This document shows positions 17,632-26,137 of a stretch of 64,000 bases of DNA, piece after piece. The stretch's first letter is position 1. The number at the start of each line of letters is the position of its first letter. The notes under the pieces are model-generated. The model ran no database searches. It saw only the letters and a list, made by a program, of their open reading frames with translations, and was not told where the DNA came from. Position numbers and translations under genes: made by a program. Source of the stretch: Chitinophaga filiformis (GTDB lineage Bacteria > Bacteroidota > Bacteroidia > Chitinophagales > Chitinophagaceae); the NCBI RefSeq assembly GCF_023100805.1, contig NZ_CP095855.1, positions 5,125,001-5,189,000 on the forward strand, written 5' to 3'.

Positions 17632-19086
17632 TTATCGCCAAACCAGCGTCACCACAGCCCCAGGCGCAAGCACATACTGATATACGCCACGCTGCTCACT
17701 GACAGAAAAAGCCCGCTCCTCCTTCGTAGTATTAACCACCACCATTACGCGCGAACCATCCGCATTCAGGAACGCAACATTCTCTATCCCCTTCTCCGGC
17801 AATGCAGAAGAGTAAATCCTCTTCGCACCCGGACGAACGAATTTACTAAAGTGAGCCAACGCATAATACTCGACATTCCGCGTAACCCCACCACCATTGG
17901 AATTGACTGTCACGACACCCCTGCACGTCATGCACCCGCGATTGCCGGTACCCGTTCCAGGCTGATTCGTAGTTGGACCGTTCTTCTCATCCAGGGCCAT
18001 GTTCCATAAGAGTACATTCTTCGACCAGTTGTTAATGGTCCCGATCAGCAACTGACGAACCATATACTGCAGGTTATCCGCAAACACGGGCGACCAGCTT
18101 CCGCCGGAACACTCAGTAAAGTAAAGCCCCTTTTCCGGATGCGCATCATGTACCTTGCTCATCGCGCCGACTGCTCCCTCATAGCAATGAAAGGCCGCTC
18201 CGGCTGTGTATTTTGCTATCAGGCTGTCGTCGAGAATTGAGATCGGATACTCAGGACTATTCCAGTTATGGTCAAACAACATGATCTTTGTCTGCTCACT
18301 CAGGCCTTCTTTTTCCAGTAATGGCCCCAGGTGATCCCTAATGAACTTCCCTTGTTCCGGCGCCGTCATCTTCATAGTAGGATATAAGGCCTCATATTGC
18401 GGTTCATTCTGAACAGTGAGCGCCGTGATCTTAATACCTTCCTCTCCGAAAGCCCGGATGTATTTAACAAAGTAACGCGCATATACCTCATAAGCATCAG
18501 GACGTAAAGATCCGCCCTCCAGCTTACCGCTCGTCTTCATCCAGCCCGGCGCACTCCAGGGACTACCCATAATATGAATACCAGGATTGATCGCTACCAC
18601 TTGTTTTAATACCGGCACAAGCTCCTTTTCATCATGCTCAATACTGAAATGCTTTAAAGAATCATCCCGCTGTCCCGCCGGCATATCATCATAACTGTAA
18701 GGGCTTGTTGAAAAGTCAGAGGCACCGATAGACATCCGGATGTAATTGATACCAATGCCCTTCTCCGTACCAAACAGGTCTTCCAGTAACGCCTGCCGCT
18801 GTGTGGGCGACATATACTGCTGCATCACATATGCAGAAGACCCCGTCACCGCGGCGCCAAAACCTTCTATCTCCTGGAACCGCCGGCTGGTATCCATCCG
18901 GAGATTAATGACTGCCGTATCTTTTACTACTCCCAGGGCAGCCTGCTGCGCAAATAATTGCCGCTCATCGGGTGTAGTGAGATAAACGGCGGCCGAATCA
19001 TTGTGTTGTGTATCCCCCGCTTGCTGTCTGTTATTGCAGGCCGCCAATAAGACGCTCATGCAACAACCATATACCCATAGTTTCAT
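17632..19086 (-). CDS. GH30-family glycosidase lipoprotein
   Basis: 484 residues. Lipoprotein signal (MKLWVYGCCMSVLLAAC, Cys17), then a GH30 (beta/alpha)8 barrel with its beta side domain. FQEIEGFGAAVTGSSAY is the typical start, the acid/base is E228 in TVQNEPQ, and the nucleophile is E325 in FTECSGG. The GH30 subfamily including beta-1,6-glucanases and glucosylceramidases fits best. The start at 19086 is chosen because it gives a lipobox; the frame stays open upstream only through a 25-bp tandem repeat. It lies downstream of SusC/SusD, separated by a group II intron and a terminator, and probably belongs to that locus. Substrate (beta-1,6-glucan) is inferred. Confidence 0.93.
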   Translation of the reverse strand: MKLWVYGCCMSVLLAACNNRQQAGDTQHNDSAAVYLTTPDERQLFAQQAALGVVKDTAVINLRMDTSRRFQEIEGFGAAVTGSSAYVMQQYMSPTQRQALLEDLFGTEKGIGINYIRMSIGASDFSTSPYSYDDMPAGQRDDSLKHFSIEHDEKELVPVLKQVVAINPGIHIMGSPWSAPGWMKTSGKLEGGSLRPDAYEVYARYFVKYIRAFGEEGIKITALTVQNEPQYEALYPTMKMTAPEQGKFIRDHLGPLLEKEGLSEQTKIMLFDHNWNSPEYPISILDDSLIAKYTAGAAFHCYEGAVGAMSKVHDAHPEKGLYFTECSGGSWSPVFADNLQYMVRQLLIGTINNWSKNVLLWNMALDEKNGPTTNQPGTGTGNRGCMTCRGVVTVNSNGGGVTRNVEYYALAHFSKFVRPGAKRIYSSALPEKGIENVAFLNADGSRVMVVVNTTKEERAFSVSEQRGVYQYVLAPGAVVTLVWR

Positions 19087-19095
19087 GTAGGATGT

Positions 19096-19249
19096 TTTTC
19101 TTGTCTGATGAATGTTTCCGCTTTCTTGTCTGATGAATGTTTCCGCTTTCTTGTCTGATGAATGTTTCTGCTTTCTTATCTGATGAATGTTCTGCTTTCT
19201 TGTTTGATGAATGTTTCCGCTTTCTTGTCTGTTGAATGTTTCCGCTGAT
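19096..19249. repeat. 25-bp tandem repeat upstream of GH30
   Basis: About six head-to-tail copies of a 25-bp unit containing TTGTCTGATGAATGTTTCCG (starts near 19101, 19126, 19151, 19176, 19200, 19225), with one copy a base short. It lies 10 bp upstream of the GH30 start, in its leader or promoter region. There are no unique spacers, so this is not CRISPR. Confidence 0.9.
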
Positions 19250-19296
19250 GTCGTTAGCATAGATCCTAACCTTATTGCCTGTTATAAATCCCATTC

Positions 19297-19332
19297 CTAA
19301 AAAGAAGGTCCCGTCCCATGAGAGACGAGACC
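19297..19332. terminator. strong bidirectional terminator
   Basis: 11-bp stem with G-U pairs (19307-19317 / 19322-19332) and a 4-base loop. It is followed on the minus strand by TTCTTTTT, and on the plus strand by TCTTTTCC. It lies just downstream of the intron 3' end, so it probably ended the SusCD transcript before the intron arrived. Confidence 0.8.
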
Positions 19333-19364
19333 GATCTTTTCCGTTAACCCTATTTTATATCCAA

Positions 19365-20702
19365 TTAGTAAGTAAACCCAGGTATCACAACCTGAGATTC
19401 TGTTAGAACGGCACGTAACAGTCTCCCGTTATGCCGCTCCGATTTTCCTACCGTTGGTTTCGAGTTAAGTAGTTCCCAGTGTGCAAACAACTTTGGTCTG
19501 CGCACGGAGATTTGATGAAGCCATTTAACTGTCTTCATTCCTCCTGTTCGAAGTCTCTTGTATTTTCGTCTTGCCCATGCTTGGAGCTTGACATTTAAAA
19601 TGTGCATAAACTCTTTCAATTTTGTTTTGTAAAATGTTCCATAGTAATGGATCCATCCTCTAACTACAGGATTGATCTCACGAGCAATATCCTGCAGCGT
19701 ATTTGTTGTCTTCTTCAACACTTCCCACTCTTTCATCTTCTCATTCATCGCTTTCATCGCTTTTCTGCTCACAGCGGGTAGAAAGCTGGTGAACCATTCT
19801 CCTCTTATACTGTTCTGTGCACTTCTTGGCATAAACGTAAATCCAAGAAAATCGAACGATATATTTGGATAGTCCTTGTAAAACCTTCTGTTACTGTCCT
19901 TGCAGAAGACAAGCTTTGTTTTCGATGCATGCATCTGAAGACCACATTCGGATAACCTCTTAGCTACTGCTTTCATCACTGTCTGGCCTTCATTCTGTGA
20001 CCAGCATGTTATGATAGCGTCATCAGCATAGCGAATAAGAGTACACTGTGGGAACTCAATGCTTAACCATTTATCCATTGTGTAATGGAGATAAAGGTTG
20101 GCAAGCAGTGGCCCGATAACAGAACCTTGAGGAACTCCTTTGGTTCTTGCTACTAGTGTTCCATCTTTTAGTTGAAGTGGAGCAACTAACCATCTTTCAA
20201 TGTATAGAAGTATCCACTTCGTGTCGCAATGCTTCCTGACTGCTTTCATCAGCAGATCATGTGGAATGTTGTCAAAGAACCCTTTGATGTCCATGTCTAC
20301 TACCCAAGACTGTTTCCAGCAACTTTTCTTTGCTTTCTCTACAGCTTGTACAGCAGATTTTCCTGGACGGTAACCATAAGAGTCATTTAAGAACAGTGGC
20401 TCAAGCGTAGGTTCGAGTAAACCTCTTACTACGGTTTGGGCAATCCGGTCTTGGATGGTTGGTATGCCAAGAGGTCTTAGTCCACCTCCTTTCTTTGGTA
20501 TCTCAACCAGTTTCACCGGTGGTGGCATGTAAGAGCCTGAACTCATTTTGTTCCAAAGCTTGTACAGATGATTTCTGTAATCTTTGTCAAACTCGTTCAT
20601 GCTTACTTCATCCACTCCTGCGCTACCTCTGTTTGATTTTACTTTCTGATAGGCAACCATTACCAGTCTTCGACTGATACTAAACGGTTTTGTTTTGCTC
20701 AT
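19365..20702 (-). CDS. ltrA: group II intron reverse transcriptase/maturase
   Basis: 445 residues from the ATG at 20702 (MSKTKPFSISRRLV); a longer frame exists but lacks conserved sequence. RT blocks are clear: LRPLGIPTIQDRIAQ, DMDIKGFFDNIPHD, KGVPQGSVIGPLLANL and the catalytic YADD at 225-228. A maturase X domain follows (INPVVRGWIHYYGTFYK). No HNH endonuclease is present, so mobility would be retrotransposition into nascent DNA or RNA-like targets. The last 25 or so codons run through intron domains V and VI, and the stop sits at the presumed 3' splice site. Frame intact. Confidence 0.93.
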   Translation of the reverse strand: MSKTKPFSISRRLVMVAYQKVKSNRGSAGVDEVSMNEFDKDYRNHLYKLWNKMSSGSYMPPPVKLVEIPKKGGGLRPLGIPTIQDRIAQTVVRGLLEPTLEPLFLNDSYGYRPGKSAVQAVEKAKKSCWKQSWVVDMDIKGFFDNIPHDLLMKAVRKHCDTKWILLYIERWLVAPLQLKDGTLVARTKGVPQGSVIGPLLANLYLHYTMDKWLSIEFPQCTLIRYADDAIITCWSQNEGQTVMKAVAKRLSECGLQMHASKTKLVFCKDSNRRFYKDYPNISFDFLGFTFMPRSAQNSIRGEWFTSFLPAVSRKAMKAMNEKMKEWEVLKKTTNTLQDIAREINPVVRGWIHYYGTFYKTKLKEFMHILNVKLQAWARRKYKRLRTGGMKTVKWLHQISVRRPKLFAHWELLNSKPTVGKSERHNGRLLRAVLTESQVVIPGFTY

Positions 20703-21129
20703 TTTCGTACCTCCTGACTTGTTCGTCAACAAATCAGTTTTCGTTAATGAATAAAAACTGGAAAACAACTTCCCTTCGCTATTATTACTTTTCAGTAACC
20801 GTCATCACTACTACGGAAGTTTCTGCCCCAGTGCTGCACATCAATACTTTCCTTCTTGTAGTGTCTCTTACTTGAAGTTTTCTCTTAGCATTGCAACGAC
20901 TGGTTCTCACGTTCCATGTAAATGCCTGTGTTAAGCTCACGCTGTCTATACGCCGGATGCCGCAGTATCAGTAAACAGGTATCCTTACTGCTTATCCCAA
21001 CATTGCTACTACATATTGGTTTTGACATCATTTAATCCTTTCGACGCTTCTGCTGACAGTTCACTTATTGTTCGTCTTCATTAACACATACCTGACATCT
21101 TTCTCGATGCCTTTTCCTTTGATGCTCAC
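19367..21129 (-). mobile_element. group II intron (5' end approximate)
   Basis: A reverse transcriptase/maturase gene preceded on the minus strand by about 430 bases typical of intron domain I-III sequence (for example GGAACGTGAGAACC and GACACTACAAGAAGGAAAGT) and containing a 34-base domain V. The 3' end is near 19367, after a domain VI-like hairpin. The 5' end could not be fixed; GTGAGC at 21129 is one possibility. The intron sits between SusD and the terminator at 19297. Confidence 0.75.
19406..19439 (-). ncRNA. group II intron domain V
   Basis: A 34-base catalytic hairpin on the minus strand beginning GAGCGGCATAACGGGAGACT and ending GCCGTTC, with the lower stem pairing, a GAGA-type tetraloop and the usual length. 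It overlaps the end of the maturase gene. A 7-bp hairpin (CTCAGGT/ACCTGGG) just after it fits domain VI. Confidence 0.8.
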
Positions 21130-21275
21130 TACCACAACTCTTTATTGCAGCAGCTAAAGGTGGTTTGATAACAACTCCTGTAAGCCGTTACCGATGGGCC
21201 GTCCATCATCATCTACATAGCATTAAATAACAATCTCAAAGAACTAATTTGAAAATGATCATTTATTCGTGACAC

Positions 21276-22754
21276 TCAATAGCCGGGATTTTGTACCAGG
21301 TTCGCGTTCTGATCCATTTCAGCCTGCGGAACAGGCCATAACAGGCTCTGTTCAGTGAGGTGATAACCCAGGTTCACGCCCTTGCCGTCAGTGACTGCTT
21401 CCATGACAGGGATAGCGCGACCGGTACGCACGAGATCATACCAGCGTTGCCCCTCGAAAGCCAGCTCCAGGCGGCGTTCCTTTTCGATTGCCAGGCGCAT
21501 GGCCGATTGCTCGGTGATGTTCAGCGGGTTCAGTTTTACGCGTCCGCGGATCTGTGTAAGGATGGCATTGGCGCCAGCTACATCTCCCTGTTCATTCAGC
21601 GCCTCTGCTTTCAGGAGCAATACATCTGCCAGACGATACATGATGATGTTCTGGGTGGCATCCGTTTTGCGCATTTTGTAAAAGAAGGGGAAGCTGTCCA
21701 AAGACAAACGGGCATCGCCCCATTTACCTGTTACATTTGCAAAGGTGATCGTTGATCTGAAACGTACACTGTCATGCTCCTGCTGGTAGGCACGGATCAG
21801 GTCATTGCTCGGATTGCAGAACTTCTTCCAGTCAGTACCAAGGAACATACTGGTGCCCCAGTTACCGCCTGTATCCCAACCGTCGAAGTTCAGTTCGAAA
21901 ATGGCTTCAGCAGAGTTCTCATGTGCACCATCCCACAGCTGATCGTATACCGGCAGCAGGCTGTAACCCAATGCAATCACCTGGTCGGTGTACGACTGTA
22001 CTTCAGGCCAGTTAACCGGTTTACGGGTGGCAGCTATTTTGGCCAGCAGGGTGTAGATCGCACCTTTGGTGGCAAAGCCTTTATTGGCGGCGGAAACTGC
22101 TGCCGCATCCACCGCCGACTTCAGGTCGCTGGTGATCTGATCGTACACTGAATCAGCGCTTGTGCGGGAAGGATATAACAGCGGGTAAATTTCCACCAGG
22201 TTATCAGCCGTAATGGTCGGCAATTCAGTGAGTACCAGCGGTACGTCACCAAATAATCTCACCAGGTCAAAGTAGGCACGTGCACGGATGAACTGTGCTT
22301 CTGCCACGATCTGCGCCTTGCGGGTGGCCGTCAGTGCGGCATCGGTGACCTTGGGCACATTTACGATCACAGAATTACAGGCAGAGATCTGGTTGTATAA
22401 ATATCCCCAGTCACGGGCCACCCATGAGTTGGTAGATAATATGCGGAATTCATCGATCTCAAAACCGGCAGCATTGTCCGCACCTGCATAGGCGTTGTCA
22501 GACTGTGCATCGCTGATATTGAAATAGTCCAGCACATAATATTCAGCTGCATTGCTGCGAAAGAAGGCATAACAGCTGGCCAGTGCTGCTTCCGATGTGG
22601 CAGCGTCTTTAATGTAGGAGCCTGCTGTACCCTGCCCCTCATTACCAACAATTGTATTGGATGGCGGCTGCAGGTTCAGGTCTTTTTTGCATGCACCCAG
22701 GGCCAGTGAAGCCAGTGCAGCGGATATGATGAGGAGACGGTTCGTTCTTTTCAT
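21276..22754 (-). CDS. SusD/RagB-type glycan-binding lipoprotein
   Basis: 492 residues with a lipoprotein signal (LALGAC, Cys22). SusD signatures are present: AEAQFIRARAYFDLVRLFGD in the N-terminal helical part, and YRLADVLLLKAEALNEQGD with RLELAFEGQRWYDLVRTGRA near the C-terminus. It starts 11 bp downstream of the SusC stop and forms the surface lid of that transporter. Of the RagB/SusD subgroup with the long helical C-terminus. Ligand unknown; the nearby GH30 suggests a beta-glucan. Confidence 0.97.
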   Translation of the reverse strand: MKRTNRLLIISAALASLALGACKKDLNLQPPSNTIVGNEGQGTAGSYIKDAATSEAALASCYAFFRSNAAEYYVLDYFNISDAQSDNAYAGADNAAGFEIDEFRILSTNSWVARDWGYLYNQISACNSVIVNVPKVTDAALTATRKAQIVAEAQFIRARAYFDLVRLFGDVPLVLTELPTITADNLVEIYPLLYPSRTSADSVYDQITSDLKSAVDAAAVSAANKGFATKGAIYTLLAKIAATRKPVNWPEVQSYTDQVIALGYSLLPVYDQLWDGAHENSAEAIFELNFDGWDTGGNWGTSMFLGTDWKKFCNPSNDLIRAYQQEHDSVRFRSTITFANVTGKWGDARLSLDSFPFFYKMRKTDATQNIIMYRLADVLLLKAEALNEQGDVAGANAILTQIRGRVKLNPLNITEQSAMRLAIEKERRLELAFEGQRWYDLVRTGRAIPVMEAVTDGKGVNLGYHLTEQSLLWPVPQAEMDQNANLVQNPGY

Positions 22755-22765
22755 GACTCAAACGT

Positions 22766-25723
22766 TTAGAATGACAGGTTTAAACCAAGGATAAATGTTC
22801 TCGCTACAGGATAGGTTCCGTAGTCGATTCCCAATGTCACACCATTGGCAGCATTGCTGGCAAAAGCGTTCACTTCCGGATCAAATCCTTTGTAGCTGGT
22901 GATCGTAAAGAGGTTCTGCGCGGTGGCATATATCATCAGCCTGCTCAGGTGCATGGCAGACAATGCGCTCTGCGGCAGGTTGTAAGATAAGGTGGCGCTC
23001 TTCATACGCAGGAAAGAGCCATTCTCCACGAAACGGGAAGAGGTACGGGAATTGGTCACATCTCCATTGGTAGCGCGTGGAATGTCGGTTACCTGGCCGG
23101 GCGTGGTCCAGCGGCGTAGTACTTCGGTTGACTGGTTCTTGCTGTCGTACATACCTTCCGTTTCCATACGGGATGCATTGAACACATCATTACCCTGTGA
23201 GCCCTGCAGCAGGAAGGAGAATGACCAGTTCTTATAGCTCAGGTTATTGTTCATGCCATAGGTAAAATCCGGCTGCGCATTACCAATCACGGTACGGTCG
23301 GTCGGTGTTACCTTATCGTCTCCGTTTACATCTTTGTAGATGATGTTGCCCGTTTTAGGATCTACACCTTCAGAGATATATCCATAGAAAGTACCCAATG
23401 GCAATCCCTTTCTCAGCGTGATAATATTATCCCTGTTTTCCACGCTGGCATAATAGTAAACGTCCGACAGCTCAAGCGCTGTGATACGGTTACGGTTAAA
23501 GGCAATATTGAAATCGGTGGTCCAGCGGAAGTCCTTCTTGTCCACGTTCACAGAAGATAGCAGGAACTCCAGGCCTTTGTTCTCCAGTTTTCCGGAGTTA
23601 CGGCTAATATATTTATATCCTGAATTAGAGGGAAGCGGTACATTCAGCAGCAGGTCGTCTGTCTTCTTGATATACGCGTCCGCAGAGAAGGTCAGTCTTG
23701 AGTCAAAGAGGCTCAGGTCTATACCTACGTTTGTCTGGGTAGTAGTTTCCCATTTCAGATCCGGGTTCGGTGCGCCATCCGGAGGCGTGATACCAGGGCC
23801 GGACAATGGGCTGGTAGGCGTCTGACGGGCGAATGAATTCAGTCCCAGGGACGCATATGGGCTCAGTCCTTCCACGTTACCGTTCTTTCCCCAACCGGCT
23901 CTCAGTTTCAGATCGCTGACCGCTGTTACGTCTTTCATGAAAGGCTCGGCAGAGATGCGCCAACCGGCGGATACGGAGGGAAAGTACCCCCATTTATGCC
24001 GCTTATCCAGCTTGGATGAACCATCCGCACGGAAGTTGACAGTAAGCAGGTACCTGCTGTCATAGTTATACATAACACGGCCCAGGTAAGACATCAGGAA
24101 CCACTGGGATTCCTTGGTATCGCCGGTGATCTGGTTGGCCGCGTTCAGTGTTTTTACAGTAGGATCCGCAGGGAAGTCACGACCTGTCTGATTGGTTTCG
24201 TCGTAATTGTTCTTCTGCGTTGTAACACCACCCAATGCGGAGATCGTATGTTTCTTCCAGCTCTTATCGTAGTTAAGGGTATTTTCCCACAGTGTCGTCA
24301 GGGTATTGTACCGCTGGGAAGTGGCATAACCATGATCATTACGACCCGGAGTGGTCATGATGTAATCGAGGTAGTAATCGTATTTATGATTTGTGTAATC
24401 CACCCCATAATTGCTCCTGAATTTCAGGTCTTTGGTGAAGTTGATATCCAGCGCTGCATTACCCAATACACGGTTGTCTTTCGTGCCCTGTGTAGGCCCT
24501 TCGATGGCGGCCAGCGGATTATCCCAACCGGATTTATATGGGTTCATGGTATAACGGCGGTGACCATCTGCATCTGTTTCATAGATACCAATGATCGGCG
24601 GTGCATTGAGCGCGCCAAGGATGGCGGCGTTACGGCCGGCATTGTCGTTATCCTTGAGGTCTTTCAGGTCTACATTGGAATAACTGATGTTGGTGGTCAG
24701 TTTCATCCATGGTTTCAGCTGGTTGTCAAGGTTGGCCCTGAAAACACGGCGATTGTACCTGGCCGGTTTTACCATACCGTCGTCTTTGGTATAGGCGCCG
24801 GAAATAAAGTACTGCGATTTCTCGCTACCGCCGGAAGCCGATAACTGGTAGTTCTGGTTATGCCCTGTCTGGAACACCTCGTCCAGCCAGTTAGTAGTGG
24901 TGGTTGGCGTCGTTACTGCGAATCCCATTTCCTTCATCAGGTCATTGTACTGTGTCGGATTCAGTACGTCGATCTTCTTACCGATCTTAGATATGCCATA
25001 GTAGGTATTGAAATTGATCACCGCATCCCCGGAACGACCTCTTTTGGTCGTGATCAGCACCACGCCATTAGAAGCCCTTGCGCCATAAATAGCGGCGCTG
25101 GAGGCATCTTTCAATACAGTGATGGTTGCAATATCGTTAGTATTGAGATCCCTGGTATCGGTGGTGGGCACCCCGTCTATTACATACAGGGGCTCGTTGC
25201 CTGCCTGTACGGAAGTAGCGCCGCGTACCCTTACAGAAAAGGCGGCGCCCGGCTTACCGGAAGGCTGGGTTACCTGTACACCGGCAGCCTTACCCTGCAG
25301 GGCAGCAGCTGTCTGGGTGATGGGCCGCTCGCTGATGTCTTTCGTATTGACACTCACCACGGCGGTAGTCACGTCTCTTTTTTTCTGGGTACCATAACCA
25401 ATCACCACTACTTCATTCAGGTCTGTTTTGGTGTCTTCCAGGGTGATAGCTATCTGTGTGCGGCCGTTCACCGGCACTTCCTGGGTATTATACCCTACAT
25501 AGGAAAGCTCCAGCACAGCGTCGGCTGCTGCCTGAATAGTGAAGTTGCCGTCCGGCTGGCTCGCCGTACCTCTTGCAGTGCCTTTAATTTTGATGGAAAC
25601 GCCGGGAAGAGAGTTACCCTGCTTGTCCTGTATGTGTCCCTTTACTGTGATGTCTTGCTGCGCCATGGCAAAACTCCACAATGCCAACAGCAATGCTGTC
25701 AGGAATGTTCCCCTTTTTTTCAT
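22766..25723 (-). CDS. SusC/RagA-type TonB-dependent transporter
   Basis: 985 residues. Signal peptide ending SFAMAQ, a carboxypeptidase-regulatory-like domain (about 24-95, KGHIQDKQGNSLPGVSIKI), the DLNEVVVIGYGTQKKRDV segment, a plug with VRVRGATS and YVIDGVPTT, then the barrel ending in GLNLSF. First gene of the minus-strand locus with SusD; the GH30 gene lies beyond the intron. No anti-sigma/sigma pair or hybrid sensor is next to it, so its regulator is not in view unless direct repeats in the leader are its operator. Confidence 0.97.
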   Translation of the reverse strand: MKKRGTFLTALLLALWSFAMAQQDITVKGHIQDKQGNSLPGVSIKIKGTARGTASQPDGNFTIQAAADAVLELSYVGYNTQEVPVNGRTQIAITLEDTKTDLNEVVVIGYGTQKKRDVTTAVVSVNTKDISERPITQTAAALQGKAAGVQVTQPSGKPGAAFSVRVRGATSVQAGNEPLYVIDGVPTTDTRDLNTNDIATITVLKDASSAAIYGARASNGVVLITTKRGRSGDAVINFNTYYGISKIGKKIDVLNPTQYNDLMKEMGFAVTTPTTTTNWLDEVFQTGHNQNYQLSASGGSEKSQYFISGAYTKDDGMVKPARYNRRVFRANLDNQLKPWMKLTTNISYSNVDLKDLKDNDNAGRNAAILGALNAPPIIGIYETDADGHRRYTMNPYKSGWDNPLAAIEGPTQGTKDNRVLGNAALDINFTKDLKFRSNYGVDYTNHKYDYYLDYIMTTPGRNDHGYATSQRYNTLTTLWENTLNYDKSWKKHTISALGGVTTQKNNYDETNQTGRDFPADPTVKTLNAANQITGDTKESQWFLMSYLGRVMYNYDSRYLLTVNFRADGSSKLDKRHKWGYFPSVSAGWRISAEPFMKDVTAVSDLKLRAGWGKNGNVEGLSPYASLGLNSFARQTPTSPLSGPGITPPDGAPNPDLKWETTTQTNVGIDLSLFDSRLTFSADAYIKKTDDLLLNVPLPSNSGYKYISRNSGKLENKGLEFLLSSVNVDKKDFRWTTDFNIAFNRNRITALELSDVYYYASVENRDNIITLRKGLPLGTFYGYISEGVDPKTGNIIYKDVNGDDKVTPTDRTVIGNAQPDFTYGMNNNLSYKNWSFSFLLQGSQGNDVFNASRMETEGMYDSKNQSTEVLRRWTTPGQVTDIPRATNGDVTNSRTSSRFVENGSFLRMKSATLSYNLPQSALSAMHLSRLMIYATAQNLFTITSYKGFDPEVNAFASNAANGVTLGIDYGTYPVARTFILGLNLSF

Positions 25724-26137
25724 AATGTGTCGGTACTTTAGTTTGTGGATAAGGATAATTCCTCGTATCAGTTCTTAGATTTCGATTTAAGTTCAATAAG
25801 CGGGAAATGGGTCGGTCACATTAAAGCCCCTTAGCTTCTTTCATACCTTCCTGTAACGTGTACTTTCCATTTCATAACAATAACCAGGCTTTCATTTGCT
25901 GCTTGCCAGGTTTCATATTGTAAAGATAGGGGGAGTTTCAGAAATGACAATGGAAAATATTTACACAAATAACTGATTTATAGACTATTATAAAGAAATT
26001 GATACGCTTTGATACCCTGGGTATTAACAGTCGGTAAGACTTGATTATGAAGGGAATTGCCCAGTTATAACGGATATATTATATAAGTGCGTTGATACGC
26101 TTCAATACCTTTCAAAAAAACTTCACTTTCTTTCATT
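25724..26137. promoter_or_regulatory. leader of the second SusC gene
   Basis: 414 gene-free bases. Two 18-bp near-copies, TTGATACGCTTTGATACC (25999-26016) and TTGATACGCTTCAATACC (26092-26109), lie on the plus strand 93 bp apart. The first also contains an internal TTGATAC direct repeat. They could be operator sites. No clear -7 element was identified. Confidence 0.45.

Noticed and set aside
19096..19249. CRISPR array
   Set aside because: Units are contiguous with no unique spacers, and no cas genes are in the window.
19087..19294. N-terminal extension of the GH30 protein through SGNIHQTRK-type repeats
   Set aside because: 25-bp units translate in all frames; the lipobox start at 19086 is far better.
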